Positions 1 through 9,307 of a stretch of 64,000 nt of DNA are shown one piece after another (the stretch's first letter is position 1; every line of letters begins with the position of its first letter). The position numbers and the translations under genes were made by a program. Under the pieces are notes generated by a model, which was not told where the DNA came from, ran no database searches, and saw only the letters and a list, made by a program, of their open reading frames with translations. This DNA comes from Pistricoccus aurantiacus (lineage in GTDB: Bacteria; Pseudomonadota; Gammaproteobacteria; Pseudomonadales; Halomonadaceae): contig NZ_CP042382.1 of the NCBI RefSeq assembly GCF_007954585.1, positions 992,001 to 1,056,000 of the forward strand, written 5' to 3'.

Positions 1-378
1 ATGCTGTGCCACAGTTCCTCGACGACGCTGTACTCATTGCTATTCAAATGGCGATCCGAATGAGTCGATGGCGTCATGGTTTGTCTTCCGTATCGATTTC
101 GTCAGGCTCTGGAGCCGCCGTTCATCAGGCCGCTACGCTCGCCTCAATCAAACGCCGGCTTCAAGCGTTCGACCAAATGGCCGATTAAACGTTGAATCCA
201 TTGTTCATTCCATTGACGGTGAAACACCTTGAACACTGCAGCGCAGCAATTTATAAGTAGTTGATATAATTATAAAATAACATTGATTGTCTGCTAAGTG
301 GTTGCGGTGCAGCATTATAGAAAGTATACTAAGGTCGTACGACTTAAGATTAAGTCGATTTTGAGTTTGGAGAAATTG
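1..378. other. left-edge stretch without a recognised gene
   Basis: I recognise no gene here. One forward reading frame is open from the left edge and stops at 188 and could be the tail of a gene starting outside the window, but its sequence resembles no family I know. From about 235 to 300 the DNA is AT-rich, unlike its surroundings, and contains a perfect TATAAT at 265-270 that could serve as a -10 element for the small gene beginning at 379. No matching -35 hexamer is visible at the right distance. Confidence 0.3.
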
Positions 379-639
379 ATGACAGCAATCATCGCAGGCT
401 TTTTTGTAGTGCTATACGTCAGCCTGGGCGTTGCAATGCACTTTTTATGGAAATCCGCCGCCCATCGCCAGCCGCGCAGCAACCGGGTCTGTCTCACGGC
501 CGTCGTCAGCAAGCGCCAGATGGACGGGCGTGTCGGTGGAATCAACATGGCACCCTTCGCCGATTGGTCCTCAAGCGCTACTCAACGAGTGAGATATGAA
601 ACCGATCGAGGCGGAGTGATCGCGCCCTTCGCACGTTGA
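379..639 (+). CDS. small putative membrane protein
   Basis: An 86-residue reading frame of unknown function. The ATG at 379 is preceded by GGAG at 369-372 with a good spacing, so it is preferred over an upstream GTG at 298. Residues about 3-25 form one hydrophobic helix ending in a short basic stretch, which suggests a single-pass inner-membrane protein. The remaining 60 residues are polar, with no motif I recognise. It stands alone between an AT-rich stretch and the ribA terminator. It may equally be a degraded or spurious frame. Confidence 0.35.
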   Translation: MTAIIAGFFVVLYVSLGVAMHFLWKSAAHRQPRSNRVCLTAVVSKRQMDGRVGGINMAPFADWSSSATQRVRYETDRGGVIAPFAR

Positions 640-677
640 GTTTGATACTCGCCAGTTAAACGAGTTGGCTAAACATG

Positions 678-706
678 GGCCCCGCGTATTTTGGATACGC
701 GGGGCC
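678..706 (-). terminator. hairpin terminator downstream of ribA
   Basis: A perfect 12-bp inverted repeat (arms 678-689 and 695-706, five-base loop) lies 18 bases past the ribA stop on the minus strand. The stem is very GC-rich at its base. The T-tract after it is poor, so it is a hairpin stop of moderate strength. It also lies 38 bases past the end of the convergent small frame and may serve both strands. Confidence 0.6.
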
Positions 707-724
707 TATTGCAATGAAGCCTTT

Positions 725-1360
<636 letters not shown>

Positions 1361-1558
1361 GATAAACCTCGCGTGAGCCGAGCGGCGATCAAGGAAGGGC
1401 GAATGGGTCGAGTCGTTAGCAGCGCAGTTTAACAGCATCGCGGCCCGGGCTCACGACCCCCCCCGCGCTGCCCCTCGAGCCGATAGGCACGGGATCCAAG
1501 CCTGAAGCCGCGTCTTCCGTTACAATGACGGCAAATTTCTCGCAAGGATGAAATCGCG

Positions 1559-2641
1559 ATGCAACTCGACAACGATCGTTTCCTGCGCGCCTTGGCCCGC
1601 CAGCCGGTGGACCGCACGCCGGTATGGATGATGCGCCAGGCCGGGCGCTATCTGCCGGAATATCGCCGCGTGCGCGGCGAGGCGGGCAGCTTCATGGATC
1701 TGTGCCGGGATACGGACCGTGCCTGCGAGGTCACCCTGCAGCCCCTGGAGCGCTATCCGCTGGACGCGGCAATCCTGTTCTCGGATATTTTGACCATTCC
1801 GGACGCCATGGGCCTGGGGCTTTATTTCGAGACCGGTGAGGGACCCAAATTCAGAAAGCCGGTGAGAAGCGCCAAGGAGGTCAACGCCCTCAAGGCGCCG
1901 GACGCGGTAAGGGATCTCGACTATGTGATGAACGCGGTCACCACCATTCGACGCGAGCTCAACGGCCGAATGCCCTTGATCGGATTCTCCGGTAGCCCCT
2001 GGACCCTGGCCACCTACATGGTAGAAGGCGCCTCCAGCAAGGACTTCCGTCACGTCAAGACGATGCTCTACGACACCCCGGACGTCATGCATCATTTGCT
2101 CGATGTGCTGGCCCAGGCGGTGACGGACTACCTCAACGCCCAGATTCGCGCCGGGGCCCAGGCGGTGCAGATCTTCGACACCTGGGGCGGTGCGCTCTCC
2201 ACCCCGGCCTATCTCGAATTCTCCCTGCGCTATATGGAGCAGATCGTCGCCGGGTTGATCCGTGAACGTGAGGGTCGCAAGGTGCCGGTGATCCTGTTCA
2301 CCAAGAACGGCGGGCAGTGGCTCGAGCACATGGCCTCGGTAGGCGCGGACGCGCTCGGGCTTGATTGGAGCACGGAGCTCTCCGACGCCCGAAGCCGGGT
2401 CGGCCATCGGGTCGCCCTGCAGGGCAACCTGGACCCCAACGTGCTGTTCGCCAAGCCCTCGGCGATTCGCGCGGAGGTGGCGCGGGTGCTGGACAGCTAC
2501 GGCGAGGGCACCGGGCATGTCTTCAATCTGGGCCATGGCATCAGCCAGTTTACCGACCCGGATCATGTCACTGCCTTCATGGACGCCCTGCATGAATTGA
2601 GTCCCGCCTACCATCGGCGTCTCGATCTCGCACCGGAGTGA
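1559..2641 (+). CDS. hemE: uroporphyrinogen decarboxylase
   Basis: HemE removes four carboxyl groups from uroporphyrinogen III to give coproporphyrinogen III in haem synthesis. The 360 residues match the family length of about 355. Both family signatures are present: [16 protein letters not shown] near residue 21, which holds the substrate-binding arginine, and [16 protein letters not shown] near residue 140. AAGGA at 1544-1548 precedes the ATG. The next gene follows after three bases, so hemE probably heads a short transcript with the VanZ-like gene and speE. Confidence 0.97.
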   Translation: MQLDNDRFLRALARQPVDRTPVWMMRQAGRYLPEYRRVRGEAGSFMDLCRDTDRACEVTLQPLERYPLDAAILFSDILTIPDAMGLGLYFETGEGPKFRKPVRSAKEVNALKAPDAVRDLDYVMNAVTTIRRELNGRMPLIGFSGSPWTLATYMVEGASSKDFRHVKTMLYDTPDVMHHLLDVLAQAVTDYLNAQIRAGAQAVQIFDTWGGALSTPAYLEFSLRYMEQIVAGLIREREGRKVPVILFTKNGGQWLEHMASVGADALGLDWSTELSDARSRVGHRVALQGNLDPNVLFAKPSAIRAEVARVLDSYGEGTGHVFNLGHGISQFTDPDHVTAFMDALHELSPAYHRRLDLAPE

Positions 2642-2644
2642 TTC

Positions 2645-3016
2645 ATGGCAAGGCGTTACCGACGCGGATTCGCGCTGCTGGCCCTGCTGGCGGCTCTGTT
2701 CATCGCCTGGGGCAGCCTGACGCCGAGTGACGAGCTGCCAAGTAACCTGCCTTGGGACAAGCTCAATCATTTCATCGGTTACGGCGGGCTCGCCGGTCTC
2801 CTGGGGCTGGCGAGCTGGCGGCTCGCGTCGACTCTGGCGCTGTCCATCGGCTACGGTATCCTGATGGAGTACGCTCAGATCCTGGTACCCGGCCGTTTCG
2901 GCGGCGACTGGGCGGATATTCTCGCCAATAGCCTTGGAGCGCTGGTGGCAGTATCGGCATTGGCGATGCTGCGCTACTGGTTGCACCGGCACCGGAATAT
3001 TGCCGACCTCTCATGA
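2645..3016 (+). CDS. VanZ-like family membrane protein
   Basis: A 123-residue integral membrane protein with about four hydrophobic helices. The pattern NHFIGYGGLAGLLG in the second helix, followed by GILMEYAQ and a DWADILANSLGA segment, is typical of the VanZ-like family (PF04892), whose biochemical role is mostly unknown. Its start lies three bases after the hemE stop, so translation is probably coupled. No regulatory link to glycopeptide resistance should be read into the family name. Confidence 0.8.
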   Translation: MARRYRRGFALLALLAALFIAWGSLTPSDELPSNLPWDKLNHFIGYGGLAGLLGLASWRLASTLALSIGYGILMEYAQILVPGRFGGDWADILANSLGALVAVSALAMLRYWLHRHRNIADLS

Positions 3017-3045
3017 TCCATCCTTATTCAATACGAGATTTTTCC

Positions 3046-3906
3046 ATGTCATCGACTCTGGACGAGCATTGGTTTACGGAAACATTCGCCGACGAAGGCA
3101 GCGCCTTCTCCCTGGAAATCACGGACAAGCTGTTGGACGTGACGAGTCCCTATCAGCACTTGGAGGTCTATGCCACGCGAACCTACGGCAACCTGATGGT
3201 GCTGGACGGCTGTGTGATGCTGACGGAGCGGGACAACTTCCTCTATCACGAGATGATCGCCCATCCTGCGCTGTTCACCCACCGAGACCCCAGGCGGGTA
3301 GTGATCATCGGCGGCGGCGACTGCGGCACCCTGCGAGAGGTGCTCAGGCATCCCGGGGTGGAGCAGGTCACCCAGATCGATATCGACGAGGAAGTCACCA
3401 AGGCGGCGGAGCGATGTTTTCCGGCGCTGACCGAATCCAATGACGACCCTCGGGCGGAGCTCCGGTTCGCCGATGGCGTGAAATGGGTGGAGGAAGCGCC
3501 GGAGGCCAGCATCGACGTGCTGATCATCGACTCCACGGATCCGGTGGGGCCGGCGGAAGGGCTGTTCAAGGTGGATTTCCTAGCCCGCTGCCAGCGCATC
3601 CTCAAGGACGGCGGCGTGCTGGTGCAGCAGAGCGAATCGCCGCTCTACCACAGCGGCAGCATCATTCGCGAACTGCGCCGGGACATGCTTGAAGCAGGCT
3701 TCGACAGCGTGGCCACCCTGCCCTTTCCCCAGCCGGTCTATCCCTCCGGCTGGTGGAGCGTCACCCTCGCGGGCAAGGGCAGCAACGTGAGCGATTTCCG
3801 CGAAACCGATGCGGACGATCTCACCGGCCTCGAGTACTACAGCGCGGCCATCCATCGCGGCGCCCTGAGCCTGCCGCCGTTCATGCAGCGCTTGCTCGAC
3901 TCGTAA
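3046..3906 (+). CDS. speE: spermidine synthase (polyamine aminopropyltransferase)
   Basis: SpeE transfers aminopropyl from decarboxylated S-adenosylmethionine to putrescine. The 286-residue protein shows the N-terminal beta domain with the TERDNFLYHEM segment and the Rossmann domain with VIIGGGDCGTLREVLRH, followed by IDIDEEV and a DSTDPVGPAEGLF active-site loop. The ATG at 3046 gives the usual N-terminus. An earlier in-frame ATG at 3013 overlaps the previous gene and adds a non-conserved leader. No S-adenosylmethionine decarboxylase gene lies next to it. Given the polyamine-binding-like protein at 12.9 kb, polyamine metabolism is represented twice in the window. Confidence 0.93.
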   Translation: MSSTLDEHWFTETFADEGSAFSLEITDKLLDVTSPYQHLEVYATRTYGNLMVLDGCVMLTERDNFLYHEMIAHPALFTHRDPRRVVIIGGGDCGTLREVLRHPGVEQVTQIDIDEEVTKAAERCFPALTESNDDPRAELRFADGVKWVEEAPEASIDVLIIDSTDPVGPAEGLFKVDFLARCQRILKDGGVLVQQSESPLYHSGSIIRELRRDMLEAGFDSVATLPFPQPVYPSGWWSVTLAGKGSNVSDFRETDADDLTGLEYYSAAIHRGALSLPPFMQRLLDS

Positions 3907-3911
3907 AACGC

Positions 3912-4934
3912 TCACTTGGCTAACGTTTCGTCCGTGGCTGACTCTTCCATGGTGGTTTCTTCAGTGGCTTTGGCGAGCCGGGTGTCCTCGATCCATCCCT
4001 GCTCGCGGTAGTAGCGCAAGGCGCCTTCATGAAGAGGGGCGGTAAGCCCTTCCTGCACCATGCCTTGCGGTGTCAGCAGGCCTAATGCCGGGTGAGAGGC
4101 CTTGAAGCGTGGAAAATAGTCGAAGACCCCGGCCACCAGTCGATAGATCAACTCGGGATCGGCATCTTCGGAAGCCACCAGGGTTGCTTTGACACCGAAG
4201 GTACGTACCGCCGGCTGATCCACGCCGTAAAGGCCACCGGCAATCCAGGCGTGGGTGAAGTAAGGATTCTGTTCGATCAGGCGGTCGATGGCATTGCCGC
4301 GGAGATCGACCATGGCTGCGTCGCAGAGCCGGATAGCCTGGGCCACCGAGGCATTGGGGTGGCCCACGGCATAGACCATGGCATCAATATTGCCGTGGCA
4401 AAGTTCTATCGACTGCTGATTCGCCGGCAGTTCGTTGACCAGTGTGAAATCATCCTTGGACCAACCGCGGGTTTTCATCAGCTGCAGCATGGTGCTGCGC
4501 TGACCGGATCCCGGATTGCCGATATTCACGGCGTGGTGCACGAGATCCTCGAAATCGCGAATACCCGCATCGCGGCGCACCACTAGGGTGAAGGGTTCGC
4601 TGTGCAGGGAGAACACGGCTCTTAGCTTGTCGTCCGGGCCGATGCCCGCAAAGGATTCGCTCCCTTTTACCGCATGGTACTGGAGATCGGATTGTGCCAG
4701 GGCCACCAACAGCTCGCCCTGACGAATCGCCTCCAGGTTGGCGCTCGACCCCGCGCTTGGTTGAGTCGTGCAAGGAAAATCCACGATCCGACAGATGGCG
4801 CGCCCGGCGACGTGATAGACCCCGACGGGGTTTGCGGTGCCGATGACGAGGGGAGTGTCGGCGAAAGCCGGTCGAGATGTGAAGGCTAGCGGAACCAAAA
4901 GACAGGCGATAAGGAGTCGGATGGCAATATGCAT
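3912..4934 (-). CDS. TAXI-family TRAP transporter solute-binding protein
   Basis: A 340-residue exported protein whose signal peptide is probably cleaved after the Ala of PAFA near residue 25. The mature start PLVIGTANPVGVYHVAG and the later segment ASEDADPELIYRLVAGVFDYF identify the TAXI group (PF16868) of TRAP solute receptors, several of which bind glutamate-like acids. GAGGTGAG precedes the ATG. No TRAP membrane subunit lies beside it, so it is either an orphan receptor or works with a permease elsewhere. The last 15 or so residues are rich in Glu and Thr. It converges with speE with only five bases between the two stops. Confidence 0.88.
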   Translation of the reverse strand: MHIAIRLLIACLLVPLAFTSRPAFADTPLVIGTANPVGVYHVAGRAICRIVDFPCTTQPSAGSSANLEAIRQGELLVALAQSDLQYHAVKGSESFAGIGPDDKLRAVFSLHSEPFTLVVRRDAGIRDFEDLVHHAVNIGNPGSGQRSTMLQLMKTRGWSKDDFTLVNELPANQQSIELCHGNIDAMVYAVGHPNASVAQAIRLCDAAMVDLRGNAIDRLIEQNPYFTHAWIAGGLYGVDQPAVRTFGVKATLVASEDADPELIYRLVAGVFDYFPRFKASHPALGLLTPQGMVQEGLTAPLHEGALRYYREQGWIEDTRLAKATEETTMEESATDETLAK

Positions 4935-5233
4935 GACTCACCTCGGGGCGCGTGAGTCGGCCAGGCACAATACCAGTATCCTTACTCTCGCTATCTGGTC
5001 GACAGGGTTGTCACTGAATGGCGTTTCTTGAGTGTTGCTTCGCTTCCGTTCGCGACGCCTCATTTAGGTATAGCACGCTTTGGTAAGACCGTAGGGCGCC
5101 ATACCACTTAATATTACGAGGCTGAAACCGCATCACTGATTAGAAAGTTGACCCTTGAGACCTGGCTTGCCAATCTCCATAAGGAATGATGATGGTAAGC
5201 GTACTGGAAACGAGAGTCATAAAAGGAGTTGGT

Positions 5234-5662
5234 ATGACGACCTACATTGTAGTGGCGGATGCGGCCCGGGCACGGATTTTCCTGCGTGACAATGCTTCGA
5301 TGACGGAGAAGGAAAACCTGGCCCATGCGGAAGGGCGACTGCACGAAGGCGATCTGGTCACGGACAGCCGCGGCGACGTGCACGAGTCCACCTCGACCAC
5401 GTCCCGGGGCGCCGGCGGCGAGAACGTGGCCTCCGAGCACGAGGACGAGATGTTTGCCAAGCAGGTGGCGGATCGGCTCTACGACGCCCGAGTCAAGAAC
5501 GATCTCGAGCAGCTGATTCTGGTGGCGCCACCGAAATTCCTCGGTCTGCTGAAGGACAACCTGGACAAGCCCACCCAGAAGCTCGTCATTCATACCCTGT
5601 CGAAGGACCTTTCCAAGGCCAGCCTTGACGAAATCAAGGACGCGATCAGCGATCTGAAATAG
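5234..5662 (+). CDS. host attachment family protein
   Basis: A 142-residue soluble protein of the family named for attachment to host cells (PF10116). It starts with the characteristic TTYIVVADAARARIF and ends with LILVAPPKFLGLLK and a HTLSKDLSK segment. The fold resembles the middle domain of peptide-chain release factor 1. The function outside Agrobacterium-type systems is unclear. AAAGGAG at 5222-5228 sets the start at 5234, although the frame is open upstream. The 299 bases before it hold no other gene. Confidence 0.85.
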   Translation: MTTYIVVADAARARIFLRDNASMTEKENLAHAEGRLHEGDLVTDSRGDVHESTSTTSRGAGGENVASEHEDEMFAKQVADRLYDARVKNDLEQLILVAPPKFLGLLKDNLDKPTQKLVIHTLSKDLSKASLDEIKDAISDLK

Positions 5663-5673
5663 GCGGCGCTTTT

Positions 5674-5871
5674 CTCAAGGTACCGGTCACCGTCGACGGT
5701 GAGTTTCTTGGTGTAGCCGGTGCCGATCTAAGTACGGACTTCATTCAGCAGAGCCTGATCGAAGCCAATGGCGCTCTCTGTAAAGGTACCGGCAGGATGG
5801 CACTCACCGGCCTGAGTGGTAAGTGGATGAGCGACAGCGGCCCGGGCACTTGCCGGGCCGCTGGTCTTTGA
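5674..5871 (+). pseudogene. relic of a chemoreceptor Cache domain
   Basis: Translated in the frame that starts at 5674, this stretch gives GEFLGVAGADLSTDFIQQ followed by LIEANGALCKGTG and ends at a stop at 5869-5871. It matches the later part of the periplasmic domain of the chemoreceptor directly downstream (GEFRGIAGVDLSLDFIQG and LREANQSLYQGAG). No start codon, transmembrane segments or signalling domain remain. It is a decayed remnant of a duplicated chemoreceptor gene. Confidence 0.75.
5835..5863 (+). terminator. GC-rich hairpin, possible terminator
   Basis: An 11-bp perfect inverted repeat (arms 5835-5845 and 5853-5863, seven-base loop) is followed by GTCTTT. It lies inside the chemoreceptor relic, about 170 bases after the host-attachment gene, and could end that transcript before the next chemoreceptor gene. 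Confidence 0.45.
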
Positions 5872-6044
5872 AGAAGCGGGCTCTCCGTCAGAATGCCAGG
5901 CATGCTCAGCGGTCGTGAAGCTGGGGGTAATCGATACAGGCTCAAGCTTCGTGCGCTCATGACGATAGTTAATACAAGGCTGCCTCTTCAATGCGGCGGT
6001 ATCAGATCATCCCTTGTTAGTACTATCGCCCGAGATATCTATCC

Positions 6045-8188
6045 ATGCATTTCAAATCTCTACGTTCGTTCGTCGTAGTGCTCGTCGGTGCCTGTATTCT
6101 GACGGTCGTTGCGGCATTAGTCCTCTATTCGGTCATCTCGACCTCGCGTTCCCAGGCAGCGGTGGAAGCCCAGACCCGAGAGCTAATCGAAAGCAGTACC
6201 AAAGAGCGCCTGATGGTGCTGGCATCGGCCCAGGCCGAAGCCATTCAAGGCCGCATGGAGCATGCCATGACGCTGGGACGCAACCTGGCGGCCACCAACG
6301 CCCTGATGGGCAAGCGCGACGCAAATGGCGAGCCGTTGTTGCAACTCAGCCGCGAGGAACTTTCCAACCTGGTGCGCGATACCGTCATCGAAAATCCTGA
6401 GCTATTGGACGCCTTCATCGGCTGGGCGCCCAATGCTTTCGGCAACGACTCGGACTTTCTTAGTAAAACCGAAGAAGGTTTCGATGAAAATGGTCGTTTC
6501 ATGCCTTGGTGGTATCGCGACGCCAACGGCGAGATGCAGGTCTTTCCATTGGGCAGTGACCTGGAGAACGAAGAACTCGATTCCCTAGGATTCCGTAAAG
6601 GGGAGTATTACCTCTGTGTAAAGGAGAACAAGCGCGCTTGCATCACCGATCCACATTTCTACGATTACAACGGTGAGACGAAGATGCTCACCTCTTTCAA
6701 TGCGCCGATCATGGTCGAGGGCGAGTTTCGCGGCATCGCCGGGGTCGATCTATCCTTGGATTTCATCCAGGGGTTGCTCCGCGAGGCCAACCAGTCCTTG
6801 TATCAAGGAGCCGGGGAGATGCGGCTGATCTCATCCCACGGCGTAATCGGTGCCGACACCGCCAATGCAAGCAATCTGAGCACCCTAGCTAAGGAAGCGG
6901 TGTCCGAAGAGGCACTGACGAGCTTCGCTAGAGCCCAAGGCAGTGGTGCACTTTATGAGTTCAACGAGACCGATAGCCAGTTCGAGCTCCATTGGCCTTT
7001 CAAGGTGGGCGACAATCCCAAGCCTTGGGTACTGTCCATCCGCCTTCCCGAGAGCGCTGTCCTGGCGGGACTGAACGACTTGCAAGCCGGAATGGAAAGG
7101 CAACGCACCGCCGACATTCTGGGTATGAGCCTGATGGGGCTATTGATTGCCGGGCTGGGGTTGGTAGCCAGTTGGTTCGTGGGCTCCAGCATCGCCCGCC
7201 CGTTGCGTCAATTAGCCGGGCGCATGCACGACATTGCTCCGGCGACGGCGATTTGGCTCAGCGTCTGCCGGTGAAGGGGCGCAACGAGACCGCGGAGCTG
7301 GCCACCCAGTTCAATGCCTTCGCCGACAAGATCAACGACGTGCTGCTGGACGTGCGTGAGAGCAGCGAATACGTGCGAGTCGCGGCATCCGAAATCGCCA
7401 TGGGCGGCCAGGATCTATCGGGGCGCACTGAAACCGCCGCTTCCAACATTCAAGAAACCTCGGCGTCCATGGAGCAGTTGACCAGCACCGTGGAGCACAC
7501 CGCCCAGTCCTCGCGCCAGGCCAATCAGCTCGCCGAGTCAGCTTCGGACGTGGCGAGTCGCGGCGGCGAGGCGGTCAGCCGGGTCGTGCAGACCATGGAC
7601 GAGATCGAAACCTCCTCGAAGCAGATCGCCGAGATCGTCACGGTGATGGACAGCATCGCCTTCCAGACCAACCTGCTGGCCCTCAACGCCTCGGTGGAAG
7701 CCGCCCGAGCCGGCGAACAGGGGCGCGGCTTCGCGGTAGTGGCCGGTGAGGTGCGTCAGCTGGCCAGCCGCAGCGCCGATGCCGCCCGGCAGATCAAGCA
7801 ACTGATCGACACCTCGTCGGACAAGACCCGGGCCGGAGCGGAGCTGGTGCGCAACGCCGGGGCGACCATGGACGAGATCGTCGCCAGCGTGGCGCGAGTC
7901 ACCGACGTGCTGGGCGAGATCAGTGCCGCCACCAACGAGCAGAGCCAGGGCATCGGTCAGGTCAACGAGGCCGTCGCCGAACTCGACCGCATGACCCAGC
8001 AGAACGCCGCCATGGTCGAGGAATCCACCAACGCCGCCGCGCACTTGCAGGAGCAATCTCAGCGTCTGGCTCAGATCGTGGGAGGTTTTACCCTGGCAGC
8101 GCGGCGTGACGAGGCGCCGCAGCCCCTGTCGTCGATATTGCCAATAACCAAGCAAAAGCGGCAACAAGGCTTGGAGGCGCTAGCTTGA
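6045..8188 (+). pseudogene. methyl-accepting chemotaxis protein, frameshifted
   Basis: The gene encodes a transmembrane chemoreceptor: TM1 at about residues 9-31, a periplasmic double-Cache domain, TM2 at about 359-379, HAMP, and the cytoplasmic signalling hairpin with the conserved tip [20 protein letters not shown]. The first frame runs 6045-7274 and ends shortly after HAMP begins. The rest continues in another frame to 8188. The switch is at about 7235-7240, where HDIA should continue as [14 protein letters not shown]. Restoring one base gives 714 residues. It could be a true inactivating mutation, a phase-variable site or a sequencing error. There is no long homopolymer at the site. No CheB/CheR-tethering pentapeptide is seen at the end. 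Confidence 0.85.
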
Positions 8189-8235
8189 ATCCAGGATAAG
8201 GAATGGTTCGCACAATTCGCGCGGATGACTCCTGT

Positions 8236-9162
8236 TCACAGTACCGAAGGCAGCTCGATTTCGTCGCTGCGGGTGATGCCTTCGGTCATCTGCTGGCAGA
8301 GTCGCAGGAATTCGCGCATGCCGGTGGAGAGGTACTTGTGGCGATGCCAGACGAAGGCGAACTGGCGGCGCAGATCCAGTTCCGGCGTCTCCAGGGGCAC
8401 CAGGCTGCCGCGCCGGAAAGCGTCTCGCAGTGCCAGCCGGGAAATGCAGCCGATGCCCAGCCCGGATTCCACCGCCCGTTTGATGCCTTCGGTATGCTCC
8501 AGTTCCAGCAGGATGTTGAAACGTCCGCGCCGGTGTCGCGTCGCCTGTTCCAGGGTCGAGCGGGTGCCGGACCCCTGCTCCCGCATGATCCAGCTTTCCC
8601 TCAGCAGATGTTCCATGTCCGGCGGGAGCCGGCTGGCCAACGGATGCCCCGGCGCGCAGCACACTACCAGCTCGTCCTCCACCCAGGGCTGCAGCACCAC
8701 GTCCGGGTGCTGGCAGTCTCCTTCGATCAGCCCCAGATCCAGTTCGTGATGCAGGATATGCTCGATCACTGCCTGAGTGTTGCGCACCCTCAGGCGAATG
8801 CGGCTGTTGGGGTGGCGCTTGAGAAAATCGCTGACCAGCAGCGTCGCCAGGTAGTTGCCGATGGTCAGGGTAGCGCCCACGTCCAGGGAGCCGATGCCCT
8901 GCTGGCCGCGCAGCAACTCCTCGATTTCCTCCGCACGGTCCAGCAGCGCCACCGCCTTGGGCAGCAGTTGAAACCCCAGGGCGTTCAGCTTCAGGCGCTT
9001 GCCGATGCGATCCAGCAGCTGGCAGTCGAAATGACGCTCCAGTTCCGCCAGGGCGGTGCTGGTGGCGGGCTGGGAAAGCGCTAGTGCCCGGGCCGCACGG
9101 GACACGCTTTCATGCTGGGCAACGGCAACAAAGACTTCGAGTTGACGCAGGGTGTAGCGCAT
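8236..9162 (-). CDS. LysR-family regulator, finR-like
   Basis: A 308-residue LysR-type regulator. The N-terminal helix-turn-helix reads RQLEVFVAVAQHESVSRAAR followed by LSQPATSTALAELE, and the effector domain follows with the usual WVEDELVVCC segment. The start at 9162 places the family-conserved RYTLRQLEVF at the N-terminus, although the frame extends upstream. It is divergent from fpr across an AT-rich gap with palindromes. In Pseudomonas the regulator FinR sits in the same position and activates fprA under superoxide stress, so this is probably its counterpart. The identity rests on context and fold, not on a database comparison. Confidence 0.88.
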   Translation of the reverse strand: MRYTLRQLEVFVAVAQHESVSRAARALALSQPATSTALAELERHFDCQLLDRIGKRLKLNALGFQLLPKAVALLDRAEEIEELLRGQQGIGSLDVGATLTIGNYLATLLVSDFLKRHPNSRIRLRVRNTQAVIEHILHHELDLGLIEGDCQHPDVVLQPWVEDELVVCCAPGHPLASRLPPDMEHLLRESWIMREQGSGTRSTLEQATRHRRGRFNILLELEHTEGIKRAVESGLGIGCISRLALRDAFRRGSLVPLETPELDLRRQFAFVWHRHKYLSTGMREFLRLCQQMTEGITRSDEIELPSVL

Positions 9163-9197
9163 CGCGATATTCCAGGAAAGCCATCGATATTCATAGT

Positions 9198-9225
9198 ATG
9201 GATAAGGTTTATCCAGATTATCCAT
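9198..9225. promoter_or_regulatory. LysR-type operator candidate
   Basis: Nested inverted repeats lie between the finR-like gene and fpr: GGATAA-GGT-TTATCC at 9200-9214, and a wider pair ATGGATAA (9198-9205) with TTATCCAT (9218-9225). They end directly upstream of the -35 hexamer of the fpr promoter, where a LysR activator would be expected to bind. Confidence 0.55.
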
Positions 9226-9254
9226 TTAACAGATATTCCCGGATGTTTTATAAT
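9226..9254 (+). promoter_or_regulatory. sigma-70 promoter of fpr
   Basis: TTAACA at 9226-9231 (five of six bases of the -35 consensus), a 17-base spacer, and a perfect TATAAT at 9249-9254. It lies about 50 bases before the fpr start. Confidence 0.65.
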
Positions 9255-9307
9255 TTATTAATTATTTAAATAATTTTTATATTTCTTTTTGGAATAAGGA
9301 GCCGGCG

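Noticed and set aside
6-188. A 60-codon frame at the left edge
   Set aside because: No recognisable domain or start signal. It may be the tail of a gene outside the window, which cannot be judged.
1520-2992. A long minus-strand open frame (about 490 codons) opposite hemE
   Set aside because: Antisense shadow of a highly GC-biased gene with no ribosome-binding site and no family features. The forward hemE is certain.
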